42,773 nucleotides of DNA from a virus. Positions 16,800 through 24,585 of this stretch are shown here, piece after piece. The stretch is taken from IMG/VR virus record IMGVR_UViG_3300030222_000011, positions 1 to 42,773 of that record, one strand, 5' to 3'. The position numbers and the translations under genes are program-made. Under the pieces are notes generated by a model, which did no database searches, was not told the DNA's origin, and worked only from the letters and a program-made list of their open reading frames with translations. The stretch's first letter is position 1, and each line of letters begins with the position of its first letter.

Positions 16800-16996
16800 G
16801 GCGTTCCCTTGCGCATCGAGAGTGCCGCCATGGCCCGCTCGCGGATGGCGTCGGCCCGGGCGCGGTCCAGCCGCGCGCCGCCATGCTGGCGGCGGCCGGT
16901 GGCGACCTGCCAGCCGTCGAACGCCATGCGCAGTTCGGCGGGCGTTGAACGCCAGTAATGATCGGGACGCCAGCCCATCGCCGTCGCCATGATCAT
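16796..16996 (-). CDS. Tail assembly chaperone T segment (probably made as a G-T fusion)
   Basis: 66 aa if started at ATG 16996 (MIMATAMGWRPDHYWRS). RPDHYWRSTPAELRMAFDGW is the typical block of GTA-like tail assembly chaperones. The frame is open upstream without a stop to beyond 17101, encoding DIFRYG directly before the ATG, so the segment is continuous with the -1 frame of the upstream G-like gene. By analogy with lambda G/GT it is probably produced mainly by -1 frameshifting, giving a 206-aa fusion; independent starting at 16996 by ATGA coupling is also possible. Confidence 0.75.
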   Translation of the reverse strand: MIMATAMGWRPDHYWRSTPAELRMAFDGWQVATGRRQHGGARLDRARADAIRERAMAALSMRKGTP

Positions 16997-17415
16997 TCCG
17001 TAGCGGAAGATGTCACCGGGGCCTTCGGCGTCGCGTCCGCCATCGCCATCCGCACCGCCAGGATCAGCCGCGCCTCTTCCTGCGCGGCGAGCCGCTTTTT
17101 TTCGGCGTCGCGCTCCTCCGGCGTCTGGCCCAGCACCATGCCGATCAGCGCGTCGGCGATCGCGTCGAGCCCGCCGATCCCGCGCGCGGCGGCGAGCACG
17201 GCGAGCGGATCGCCCTCGACGGTCTCGCACACGTCCAGCGCCCTGCCGAGAACGGCATGGTCGAGCCGGGCCAGCGCGTCGAGCAGGTCGCCAGAGGATG
17301 CCACGCCCAGCGCCGCGCGCATCCGCGCGATGCCGTCATGGGTGACGGCGACGATCGCCGCCCCGCCCTCGCTCTCGATCCGGCGTTCGCCGCGCCACTC
17401 GTTCGGCGCGGCCAT
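16993..17415 (-). CDS. Tail assembly chaperone (lambda G-like)
   Basis: 140 aa, the same length as lambda gpG. MAAPNEWRGE starts at ATG 17415, which shares one base with the tail-tube stop. The body is helical (DGIARMRAALGVASSGDLLDA) and ends in an acidic/basic helix where the slippery A AAA AAG lies at codons 105-107. It precedes the tape-measure gene, as chaperones do. The zero-frame product should be the major one and the G-T fusion the minor one. Confidence 0.75.
   Translation of the reverse strand: MAAPNEWRGERRIESEGGAAIVAVTHDGIARMRAALGVASSGDLLDALARLDHAVLGRALDVCETVEGDPLAVLAAARGIGGLDAIADALIGMVLGQTPEERDAEKKRLAAQEEARLILAVRMAMADATPKAPVTSSATE
17095..17101 (-). other. Programmed -1 ribosomal frameshift site
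   Basis: Reading the minus strand, GCC GAA AAA AAG CGG contains the heptamer A AAA AAG in exactly the zero frame needed for tandem -1 slippage (17101 to 17095). The shift leaves gene G after Lys107 and enters the frame of the T segment, which has no stop before its end. The predicted product is 107 G residues, 33 linker residues and the 66-residue T segment. Lambda uses the same logic for gpG/gpGT. A downstream pseudoknot or stem could not be evaluated. Confidence 0.75.
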
Positions 17416-17873
17416 CACAGGACCGTGCGCGTGATCGTGCCCGACAGTTCCACCTGCGCCGTGAACGACAGGCCGGTGTCGTTCTCGGCCTGGCCGCTTT
17501 CGCGGAAATTGCCGAACAGAGTCTCGGTCGCGACATACATGACGCCCTTGCCCAGGTGCACGACCCGCGTCTTGAATCTGGTCTGGTTGAACGCGGCCTG
17601 CTCGAGCCATGCGCCCTCGGCGTCGGTGTCGGTCAGTCCGGAGACGCCGAAGCTGATCGTCTGCGCCCCGTAGGCGGCGATCGTGATGATCTTCGAGGTC
17701 ATGTCCTGGCAGTCGGCACGGACCGAGCGGCGCAGGATCTCGTTGTCGATCGAGAAATCACCCGACATCGCGCCGCACAGATATTTCCAGTTGTCGGGAT
17801 CGGCCTCGACGGTCGAGCCGCCCTGCGGGGCCCATCGCTGGATGGCCAGTTCCTTGCCGTCTAGAGTAGACAT
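17415..17873 (-). CDS. Major tail tube protein (lambda V-like)
   Basis: 152 aa. AAGGA lies about 8 nt before ATG 17873. Beta-rich sequence with LAIQRWAPQGGSTVEAD, LRRSVRADCQDMTSKII and a C-terminal beta strand FTAQVELSGTITRTVL, as in phage tail tube proteins. It is located between the tail terminator and the chaperone genes, which supports the role. Confidence 0.8.
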   Translation of the reverse strand: MSTLDGKELAIQRWAPQGGSTVEADPDNWKYLCGAMSGDFSIDNEILRRSVRADCQDMTSKIITIAAYGAQTISFGVSGLTDTDAEGAWLEQAAFNQTRFKTRVVHLGKGVMYVATETLFGNFRESGQAENDTGLSFTAQVELSGTITRTVL

Positions 17874-17912
17874 GGTGAAATCCTTTCGGTTCCCGTTGCG
17901 TGAGAGGGATGA

Positions 17913-18323
17913 TCAGACGATCCGCATCGACCAGGTCTGGACCGCCATGGCGGCGGCGCCGTCGGTCGGCGCCGCATCGAAGTCGGTGCGGGCCAGATCG
18001 AGATGGACGACGAGCCCGCCGAGCGTCGGATCGGCGTCGAGCGCCGCCTCCATCTTGTCGGTCAGCGCATCGAGATCGTCGTCCACATCCTGTCCGTCGC
18101 GGGTACGGACGAGGCCGACCAGTTCGAGCGTCAGAAGGCGGCGCCTTGTGCCGCACCGCGGGGCCGGGCCGGACTGCTCGGCCGCGTTGGCGACGGCCAC
18201 GACATCGTCCCGCCCTTTCGGCATCGCCGCGAGCACGCTCCGGCCCGACCGCACATCGAGGCCCGGCACGGCGGACAGGGCGGCGATGACGGCGTGGCGG
18301 ACCGGCGTGCGCGGATGGCTCAT
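17913..18323 (-). CDS. Tail terminator / completion protein (lambda U-like)
   Basis: 136 aa. The start overlaps the previous stop (ATGA). HPRTPVRHAVIAALSAVPGL followed by beta segments and LDADPTLGGLVVHLDLARTDF is the typical pattern of tail terminators, which cap the tail tube and join the head. Its place just before the tube gene agrees. Confidence 0.7.
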   Translation of the reverse strand: MSHPRTPVRHAVIAALSAVPGLDVRSGRSVLAAMPKGRDDVVAVANAAEQSGPAPRCGTRRRLLTLELVGLVRTRDGQDVDDDLDALTDKMEAALDADPTLGGLVVHLDLARTDFDAAPTDGAAAMAVQTWSMRIV

Positions 18324-18670
18324 GGCGCCGCCACCGGCTGGACCGAGGCCACGGACATGGAGCGCCCGTCGCGGCGCGGCGCGTCCATGCGCCAGGCCTG
18401 GCCCGCCGCGTCGATGACGATCCAGCCCTCGTCGGCATCGGGAAGGTCGGCGGTGACGAACCGGACCGCCTGATCGGTGGCGACGGCGCCGCCGAAACCG
18501 TCCCGCTCGAAGGCGGTGCGGTCGATGCCGCGCAGGATCACCCGCAGGGGCGCACCGTCAGCGCCCGTGTCGTGCACCGTGCCGTCCGGCGCGCGCACCG
18601 TCACGGGCGCACCGAAATGCCGCACGAACGGGCCGCCCATGCGGCGGAACGGGGCGGCATCGGCGATCAT
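18320..18670 (-). CDS. Head-tail connector (lambda FII-like)
   Basis: 116 aa, beta-rich. APVTVRAPDGTVHDTG and RVILRGIDRTAF with PDADEGWIVIDAAGQAWRM resemble head-tail joining proteins of the FII kind (Phage_attach). No membrane segment. It lies between the coiled-coil protein and the tail terminator, as FII does. Confidence 0.65.
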   Translation of the reverse strand: MIADAAPFRRMGGPFVRHFGAPVTVRAPDGTVHDTGADGAPLRVILRGIDRTAFERDGFGGAVATDQAVRFVTADLPDADEGWIVIDAAGQAWRMDAPRRDGRSMSVASVQPVAAP

Positions 18671-18673
18671 CGC

Positions 18674-18988
18674 CTACTGGCCGGCATTGCCGCCAGCGGC
18701 GGCGAGCGCGTCGGACAGTTCCTTGTTGGACGCGGTCAGCTCCTTGATCTGCTTGTCACGCTCGGAGAGCGCGTCGGACAGTTCGGCCAGTTGCGCCTCG
18801 AGCGCGGCGGTTTCGCCGGCATTGGCGTTCTCGCGCTGGCGGAAGACGCCGTGCGCCTTTTCGATGGCGACGATCTCGTCGTCGGAAACCTTGCCGGCGC
18901 CCTTGCCGACCGGAACCGGCTCGCCGGGCGCATAGACCCGGTCGCCGGTGGTGATGGAGATGTTGAACCTGTGTGTCTTCGTGGCCAT
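18674..18988 (-). CDS. Small phage protein with beta head and coiled-coil tail (lambda FI position)
   Basis: 104 aa with a strong ribosome-binding site (AGGAGG before ATG 18988). Residues 1-35 form beta strands (FNISITTGDRVYAPGEPV). Residues 45-95 are a coiled coil (ETAALEAQLAELSDALSERD). It sits where lambda has FI, which helps terminase dock on proheads and also has a coiled coil, but the sequences are not obviously homologous. Assigned by position only. Confidence 0.55.
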   Translation of the reverse strand: MATKTHRFNISITTGDRVYAPGEPVPVGKGAGKVSDDEIVAIEKAHGVFRQRENANAGETAALEAQLAELSDALSERDKQIKELTASNKELSDALAAAGGNAGQ

Positions 18989-19026
18989 GGCGGCCTCCTT
19001 TGCAGTGCGGATCGGAACGGATTGAC

Positions 19027-19102
19027 CGCCGAAGGCGGCAAGGCCGAATGGCCGTCGCCGCTCATGCGGCGGAGCGAGCGCGGCGGGGTCGCAACCCCGC
19101 CG
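19027..19102. repeat. Cluster of hairpins after the capsid gene (REP-like, possible terminator)
   Basis: Several short inverted repeats lie in a row. The strongest has perfect 9-bp arms CGGCGGGGT (19081-19089) and ACCCCGCCG (19094-19102) with a 4-nt loop. CCGCC-GAA-GGCGG and GGCC-GAAT-GGCC occur nearby. There is no T-run after the stem on either strand, so a classical terminator is unlikely. An mRNA-stabilising hairpin protecting the abundant capsid message, or REP-type DNA, is more likely. Confidence 0.6.
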
Positions 19103-19121
19103 AACAAGCGAAGCGAAAGAC

Positions 19122-20147
19122 CTAGCGAACCGACGCGTAGAACGTCTGGTTGATGTCGACCGGCACCGGCAGTGGCGCCGACTGGGTCAGCAGCACCTCC
19201 GTGGACGGATCGTCCTCCTCGAAGATCTTCGAGAACCGGGCCTCGGCGCGCATCGACTTGAAGTCCTGAATGGCGCCGTAGGCCATGTGCCCGTCCATGC
19301 GCGCGCCGATGCCGGCAACGCCATATTGCGGCCAGAAGTGCTGGGTCTGGTCGGCATCGTCTTCGTAGGTCTGGGTGTACTCCCAGAAGTTGAGGCCCTC
19401 GATCGAGCCGATGTAGCGGGCGACATCGTCGAGCCCGCCGGTGGCGCCGGCCGCCAGGCTCATCTCGCCGTCGCGCTGGCGGCGATTGTCGAGGATCTCG
19501 CGGACATCGTCGTCCTTGGTGAAGATTTCGGCCGCGCCGTAGCCCATGACCCAGTTGCGCACGACGCCGCCGGAGATCGAGCCGACCGACCGTGCCCACG
19601 CCCGCAGATTGTCGAGCGGCAGCACGCCGGTCTCGCCCCAGCGCGCGGTCGTGGTCAACGCCGTGGACAGCGACGCATCGCGGCTGTAGTCGATCGTGTC
19701 GGAAATGCCCTCGCCCTCGGCGACCACCTGGCCGTTGATCAGCAGATCCGCGCACATCTTTTCCTCGCGGCCGCGGATCTCGTTCTCGTGATCGGCGAGC
19801 GTCTGCTGCACCTGCACCTCGTGCCGGTCCAGCATCGACATTTCGCCGCCATAGCGTTCGCCGGTAAGCCGCACCTGGCTGTCATTGGGCCGCAGCGAGT
19901 TCTTCGGCTTCAGGTAGGGCGCCGAATAGGCGGTCGCCTGCCGCGCGCGCCGTTCGCGTTCCTTGCCCGGCACGTTGGGCGAGACGAACGGCGCGATCTT
20001 CCGGCGGCGGCCGATGCGATCGAAGATGATCTCCTGTGTCTCGAACAGGGCGACCGAGGTGAAGAACATGTCCCGCAGCCAGGGCGTGAACGGATCGAGC
20101 GCATCGGCGGCCGCGACCACCTGCGCCGTGGTGAAATAGGTCGGCAT
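19122..20147 (-). CDS. Major capsid protein (lambda E family)
   Basis: 341 aa, same size as lambda gpE. AGGAGG lies before ATG 20147. FTTAQVVAAADALDPFTPWL, FETQEIIFDRIGRRRKIAPF, ISPN-like FVSPNVPG and the later blocks IFTKDDDVREIL and AYGAIQDFKSMRAEARF match phage capsid family PF03864. The shell is built from this HK97-fold protein. It follows the decoration gene by 12 nt. Confidence 0.92.
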   Translation of the reverse strand: MPTYFTTAQVVAAADALDPFTPWLRDMFFTSVALFETQEIIFDRIGRRRKIAPFVSPNVPGKERERRARQATAYSAPYLKPKNSLRPNDSQVRLTGERYGGEMSMLDRHEVQVQQTLADHENEIRGREEKMCADLLINGQVVAEGEGISDTIDYSRDASLSTALTTTARWGETGVLPLDNLRAWARSVGSISGGVVRNWVMGYGAAEIFTKDDDVREILDNRRQRDGEMSLAAGATGGLDDVARYIGSIEGLNFWEYTQTYEDDADQTQHFWPQYGVAGIGARMDGHMAYGAIQDFKSMRAEARFSKIFEEDDPSTEVLLTQSAPLPVPVDINQTFYASVR

Positions 20148-20159
20148 GGTGGAGCCTCC

Positions 20160-20525
20160 TTATGCCAGGGTTTCGATGAAGATGGAGCGGTCGGCCGCGT
20201 CGCAGGCCGCCTCGAACTCGGCCGCCGTGACGCCCGCGCCGAAGGTCAGCTTGGCCGCGTCGAACACGCCCGTGCAGTAGGCGAGCGCGGTCACGTCGCC
20301 CGAGGTCGCGTCGACCGCCTCGGCGAGGATCAGCCGCGGCGTCTCCGAGCCGTCGGAGGACGCATCGAGGGCCAGCTTGTACTTGCCCGAGGCAGTGATC
20401 TGGCCGATCACCGCGCCCCGGGCCAGTTCGCCCGCGCCGGAGACGACCGTCACGGTACGGGTGCGGACGGGAAAGCCGCCGAGGATCATGTCGCCCGGCG
20501 TATGGGTCTGGGTGGTTGCAGGCAT
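20160..20525 (-). CDS. Head decoration protein (lambda D family)
   Basis: 121 aa. AGAGGAG lies before ATG 20525. GDMILGGFPVRTRTVTV and GELARGAVIGQI with the C-terminal DAADRSIFIETLA are typical for the D family, which trimerises on the expanded capsid and stabilises packaged DNA. Located directly before the capsid gene as in lambda. Confidence 0.85.
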   Translation of the reverse strand: MPATTQTHTPGDMILGGFPVRTRTVTVVSGAGELARGAVIGQITASGKYKLALDASSDGSETPRLILAEAVDATSGDVTALAYCTGVFDAAKLTFGAGVTAAEFEAACDAADRSIFIETLA

Positions 20526-20528
20526 GGC

Positions 20529-21095
20529 TTAGCTCCTCTTGCCCTTGCGCTTGTCGATCGCCGCGAGCGAGGCGGCATGGATGCGGTCGGCCATGCCGTC
20601 CGCGCCCTTGGCCTTCGGCGCGGCAAGCGGCTTGAGGCCGGTGCGGTGCGCCGACATCTTCTCGGCGAGAGTGCCGGCGGCGGCGCGGCCGGCGGCCTTG
20701 TCGCCGGTTGCGGCCTGCATGATCCCGACGGCCTCGTCGGCGGTCAGGCCGGTGCGGTTGAAGGCCAGGTCGGCCGCGAGCGCCGGGACGGCGGCCGAGG
20801 CCTCGCAGGTCAAGATCGCCTGCGCGCGGGCGTTGGCCGCGGCGAAGCCGCGACGATAGGCGGCCCGCATGGCGGGCTTTTCGTCGTCCTCGCCTTCGGC
20901 CGCCGCGTCGTCCTCTTCACCCTCGGCTTCGGGATCGGGATCGTCGCCCTCCGCCTCGTCCTCCGGCGTCTCGTCGGCGGCCTTCGGATCGTCCTCGGTT
21001 TCAGCGGCGGGATCGGGCTTGTCGTCCCCGGTCTCGGCGCGGGTCTTCATGCGCCCGGCGATCAGGCCGAGCGCACCCGTCAGGGTGGTGCTCAT
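20529..21095 (-). CDS. Acidic protein, putative capsid scaffold
   Basis: 188 aa with GAGGA before ATG 21095. Residues 20-75 are a very acidic, disordered stretch of Asp/Glu. The C-terminal 110 residues are helical with AMRAAYRRGFAAANARAQAIL and basic end DKRKGKRS. In lambda the scaffold Nu3 is the C-terminal part of the protease gene; here it seems to be a separate gene between protease and decoration genes. Scaffold function is inferred from position, acidity and helical basic tail. Confidence 0.6.
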   Translation of the reverse strand: MSTTLTGALGLIAGRMKTRAETGDDKPDPAAETEDDPKAADETPEDEAEGDDPDPEAEGEEDDAAAEGEDDEKPAMRAAYRRGFAAANARAQAILTCEASAAVPALAADLAFNRTGLTADEAVGIMQAATGDKAAGRAAAGTLAEKMSAHRTGLKPLAAPKAKGADGMADRIHAASLAAIDKRKGKRS

Positions 21096-21160
21096 GGGTT
21101 TTCCTCGATGGTAGGGCGCGGGATTGCGACTTTCTTGCCCTTGACGGCGGGCCGCCGATG

Positions 21161-22039
21161 TCAGCCGTAGCGTTCGACGAACGCGGCGAAGGCCTGGCGC
21201 GGAGCCGCCACCATGTCCGCAAGACCGGCCTCGACCGCGGCATCGCCGCGCAGGATCCCGGCCCTCAGATCGAGCGCCGCCTGCTTCGTCAGACGGTCGC
21301 CACGGTAGCGCTCAAGCCGGCCGGCGAAGCGGTCTGCGCCCGCCATCACCAGCGCGGTCATGTCGTCGGCGAAGCCGTCACGTTGCTCGGCAAGCGGATG
21401 ACCATCCGCCTTCTTCTCCGCGCTGGTGAATATCTGTACGTCGAAGCCGTCCTGGTCGGCCTTCCGAAGCGCATTGACATACATCGCCATTGCACCGATC
21501 GAACCGATGGCGCCGCTCTCGGGAACGACGATGGCACCGCAGGCCGACGCCAGCAGGTAGGCCGCCGAAAGCGCATTTGGCGTCAGGATCGCAACGGTCG
21601 GCTTTTCCATGGACAGCGCGAAGATTTCGTCGGCCAGCTCGAAACAGCCATCGACGAGGCCGCCCGGCGAATCGACCTCGAACGCGACAGCCTTGATGGC
21701 GTCGTCGGTCCGCGCATCCTCTACTTCGATGGACAGGCCCTCGTAGGAGGTCATGCCGGAATGCTCGCCCTGCCAAGCGCCTTTGTCGACCAGCGTCCCC
21801 TCGATGCAGATCACCGCCACGCCACCGACCTGTTGCGGCCCCTGGTAGATTCTCTTTTCGGTCCAAGGGTCGATCTTGTCGCGCAGCCGCTCGGTCAGTA
21901 CGCCCATTTCGATCTGTGAGATCGGGCCGCCAAGAACGCGCGGCCCGAAGACCTCGGCGAGAACCGCCGCCTTGCCGGGGTCGATCATCAACGGCGTGTC
22001 GACCCACTTCTGGGCCAGCCGTGCAAAGGGAAAGGTCAT
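21161..22039 (-). CDS. Prohead protease, S49 family (lambda C-like)
   Basis: 292 aa from ATG 22039. This start gives TFPFARLAQKWVDTPLMIDP, the usual N-terminus of phage S49 proteases, with AGGTGA upstream; a GTG at 22078 that overlaps the previous stop would add 13 residues. FEVDSPGGLVDG, the Ser-containing PNALSAAYLLASACG, IGSIGAMAMYV and the Lys-containing TSAEKKADGHP are the SppA/S49 landmarks for the Ser-Lys dyad. It processes portal and scaffold during prohead maturation. Confidence 0.88.
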   Translation of the reverse strand: MTFPFARLAQKWVDTPLMIDPGKAAVLAEVFGPRVLGGPISQIEMGVLTERLRDKIDPWTEKRIYQGPQQVGGVAVICIEGTLVDKGAWQGEHSGMTSYEGLSIEVEDARTDDAIKAVAFEVDSPGGLVDGCFELADEIFALSMEKPTVAILTPNALSAAYLLASACGAIVVPESGAIGSIGAMAMYVNALRKADQDGFDVQIFTSAEKKADGHPLAEQRDGFADDMTALVMAGADRFAGRLERYRGDRLTKQAALDLRAGILRGDAAVEAGLADMVAAPRQAFAAFVERYG

Positions 22040-22074
22040 GGCTTCACCTGCTGATCGAACGGGTACCCGACCCG

Positions 22075-22593
22075 TCACGCGCTGCGGCCGATCAGGCCGA
22101 TCTGGTACTTCGCCTCCGCCCCCGCGGCATTGGCGATGCGCAGGATATCGCCCGTGTCGGCGGTCACCGCGCCCAGGCCGGCCGCGCCGCCGGCCGCCAG
22201 CATCACCATGGCGTTCGGAACGATCGGGCCGAGCGTCGGCGTCGTGCCCCCGAGGAACCCGGTGAACGGGTTCGAACCGCCGCCGATCGTCAGGTTGGTC
22301 GTGTTGGGGTCACCAGTCTTCGGGGCGTTGATCAGGATCAGGCCGACCAGCTCCGCCATGGCGATCGCGTTGCCGAACGTGTCGGTCAGGCCGCCGACGA
22401 GATCGATATCGTCATTGGCGCCCGAGGCGACGGTGCGCTCTCCGAACCAGGACAGGTCGGCCTGGCCGGCGCCGGTGCCGGTGGCGAGGATCAGTTCGAG
22501 GTCGATCTGCGCCGGCGCGGCGGCATTGCCGAACGGGCCGTTGACGCTCTGAACGGCTCCGAAATCAGCCTTGATGGTTGTCTGCAACGTCAT
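22075..22593 (-). CDS. Beta-rich structural protein between portal and protease genes
   Basis: 172 aa with AGGAG before ATG 22593 and no membrane segment. Gly, Ala, Thr and Asn dominate (GNAAAPAQIDLELILATG, NLTIGGGSNPFTGFLGG), suggesting a beta-sandwich as in capsid decoration or head-fibre proteins. Lambda has no gene at this place. I do not recognise the family; a virion surface protein is inferred from composition and context. Confidence 0.65.
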   Translation of the reverse strand: MTLQTTIKADFGAVQSVNGPFGNAAAPAQIDLELILATGTGAGQADLSWFGERTVASGANDDIDLVGGLTDTFGNAIAMAELVGLILINAPKTGDPNTTNLTIGGGSNPFTGFLGGTTPTLGPIVPNAMVMLAAGGAAGLGAVTADTGDILRIANAAGAEAKYQIGLIGRSA

Positions 22594-22621
22594 GGTCTCG
22601 GTCTCCTTGAAGTGGTCGGTC

Positions 22622-24346
22622 TCACGCGGCGCGGCGGCCGATCAGCGGAACGCCCGAGCGGGAGCGCGCACGCGCCTGCCGGCGCCGTTTCGCTTCGGCC
22701 CCGGACAGTTCCTCGCCGTCGGTCCCGTCCGCCCCCTCGGGCTGCTGCGGCTGGATCCGCGCCTCGGGACGGCCAGGATCGGGATCGAGCCCGAGCGCGG
22801 CCATGGCCGCACGCTCGCGGGCCCGCTGCTCGATCACCTCGCGCCAGTCGAGCCCCTGCTCGGCCGCTTCGCGCTCGAGCGTCGACACGTTCAGCGAAAT
22901 CCGCATGGCGGCCGCCTCGGCCTCCTTCTGCGGGTCGATGTAGCCGCGCGCCTGACCGATCCAGTGCGCCCCCGCCCATGCATCGGGCGCCAGCGCGAAG
23001 GACGGAGCCCCGGCCGGAAGATCGAGCAGTCCCTTGTCGAAGACCTCCTCGAGCCAGGCGCGGTACCAGGGCTGCAGGAACTGCGCGATGATCTCGACGC
23101 GCATCGCCTGGAACCCCTTCCAGACTTCCTGCAGCGCCGCGCGGGCCGACGAATAGTTGACCTCCGACCAGTCCATGGTCAGCTGCTCGGCCGTGATCCC
23201 GAGCACGGCGGCAAGGTTGCGCAGGCCGAACTTGAAGAACGATTCGAACCCGGTGTTGGGATGCTGCGGCCGGCTCAGTTCGACATCCTCGCCGGGGTTC
23301 AGGAAATTGATCTGCCCGCCCGCCATGCGGATCGGGCTTTCCTTGTAGACCGAGGCCTGCGCCTGCATCATCGCGTCCATCAGCCCGCCCAGCGCCTCGG
23401 CCGGCTGTTCGGCCTCCAGCGCGTCGGCGAGCGCGCCCGCGTCGAGCGGAGTGGTCACGAAGGCGGCGAGCAGGGCGTTGAGCGCCGCCGCCGACAGTTC
23501 GTAATCGTCATACTGGTGCAGCTGCCGGCCCTTGCGCATGAACGGCACCAGATCGGCCACCGCGCGGGTCATTCCCGCCTCGCGGCGGCGGCGCAGGTGC
23601 ACCACGCGCGGACGGCCCCATTCCGTCTCGCGTTCGATGAACGTCCAGTGCTGCGGCATCTGGCCCGGCAGGTGCCAGTCGCCCGGATGGGCGTCGGCGA
23701 ACCAGTAGCCCGTGGCCGCGCCCAGCGCGTCGAGCGAGACGCCGTCGCGCAGATCGACGCGGTCCATCGTGCCGCGCGGGTTGGAACAGCGCGCCGGATG
23801 GACGACCTGCATGGCGGTGCGCCAGCCCGCCGGCGCATCCTCGCGCCAGACCAGAATGCCGAAGGCCTCCCCGTCGGCGATGTAGTGCCAGGTGGCCGAC
23901 GTCACCACGGACATCGCCGTTCCGGCGCGCTCGGCGTCCGCCCAGAAGCCGCCGCCCTCGGAATAGTCGCGCCACAGCGTCTCGATCTGTTCGCCGATCG
24001 CCTGGGCCTGATCGCGGGTCAGGCCGAGATAGCGCCAGTTCGGCATGGCATTGAGCCGGAAACCGGCGCCGACCAGGTTGACCAGCTTCTTGTCGATGGC
24101 GGCGAAGACCCAGCCATCGTTGCGCGCCATGTCATGAACGCGCGCCGACAGCGGTTCGCGATCGGCCGACACGGCGGCCTGGCCCGACACGAACGGCGCG
24201 CGCCATTCGCGCAGCGCCGCATGATCGGTGCCCGCGCCCTGATAGGCCCGCCGCCAGGACGCGCTCATGGCGGTCGCCTGCGCGCGCCGGCGCATGCCGG
24301 CGGGCAGCGGCTGGCCGTCCGGGCCGAGGATCACCGGGTCGGTCAC
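22622..24346 (-). CDS. Portal protein (lambda B family)
   Basis: 574 aa from GTG 24346, which overlaps the gpW stop (GTGA). MSASWRRAYQGAGTD, RVHDMARNDGWVFAAIDKKL, FLNPGEDVELSRPQHPNTGF and LTMDWSEVNYSSARAALQEV are characteristic of lambda-type portals. It forms the dodecameric ring for DNA entry and exit. The C-terminal 60 residues are basic and Arg-rich. Confidence 0.92.
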   Translation of the reverse strand: MTDPVILGPDGQPLPAGMRRRAQATAMSASWRRAYQGAGTDHAALREWRAPFVSGQAAVSADREPLSARVHDMARNDGWVFAAIDKKLVNLVGAGFRLNAMPNWRYLGLTRDQAQAIGEQIETLWRDYSEGGGFWADAERAGTAMSVVTSATWHYIADGEAFGILVWREDAPAGWRTAMQVVHPARCSNPRGTMDRVDLRDGVSLDALGAATGYWFADAHPGDWHLPGQMPQHWTFIERETEWGRPRVVHLRRRREAGMTRAVADLVPFMRKGRQLHQYDDYELSAAALNALLAAFVTTPLDAGALADALEAEQPAEALGGLMDAMMQAQASVYKESPIRMAGGQINFLNPGEDVELSRPQHPNTGFESFFKFGLRNLAAVLGITAEQLTMDWSEVNYSSARAALQEVWKGFQAMRVEIIAQFLQPWYRAWLEEVFDKGLLDLPAGAPSFALAPDAWAGAHWIGQARGYIDPQKEAEAAAMRISLNVSTLEREAAEQGLDWREVIEQRARERAAMAALGLDPDPGRPEARIQPQQPEGADGTDGEELSGAEAKRRRQARARSRSGVPLIGRRAA

Positions 24347-24585
24347 CGGAAGCTCACCGCGCGGGACGGCGCCCGATGCCGGACCTGCCCCGCAAGCGCC
24401 GCGCGGATCTCGGCGATCCAGCGCCGCAGCCTGTTCTCGCTGGTCGCCTGGAACTTTATGGTCTCGCCGTCATAGGACAGTTCCACCTCCTGCGCGCCCA
24501 GCATCAGCCGGTTGAGCGCATCCTCGGCGTCGGCAAGCCGCTGTTCCCAGACGGCCCGGTTCGTATCGGTGACAGTGATCGTCAT
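24343..24585 (-). CDS. Head-tail joining protein (gpW family)
   Basis: 80 aa. The start overlaps the terminase stop (ATGA). DTNRAVWEQRLADAEDALN followed by the beta hairpin VELSYDGETIKFQATSEN and a helical end is typical of gpW-like connectors. The place between terminase and portal genes is the same as in lambda. Confidence 0.8.
   Translation of the reverse strand: MTITVTDTNRAVWEQRLADAEDALNRLMLGAQEVELSYDGETIKFQATSENRLRRWIAEIRAALAGQVRHRAPSRAVSFR

Noticed and set aside
15030-16958. Long plus-strand open frame opposite the tape-measure gene
   Set aside because: Shadow of the tape-measure gene in GC-rich DNA.
19081-19102. Classical terminator after the capsid gene
   Set aside because: The stem is strong, but no T-run follows on either strand, and tail genes must be transcribed through it.
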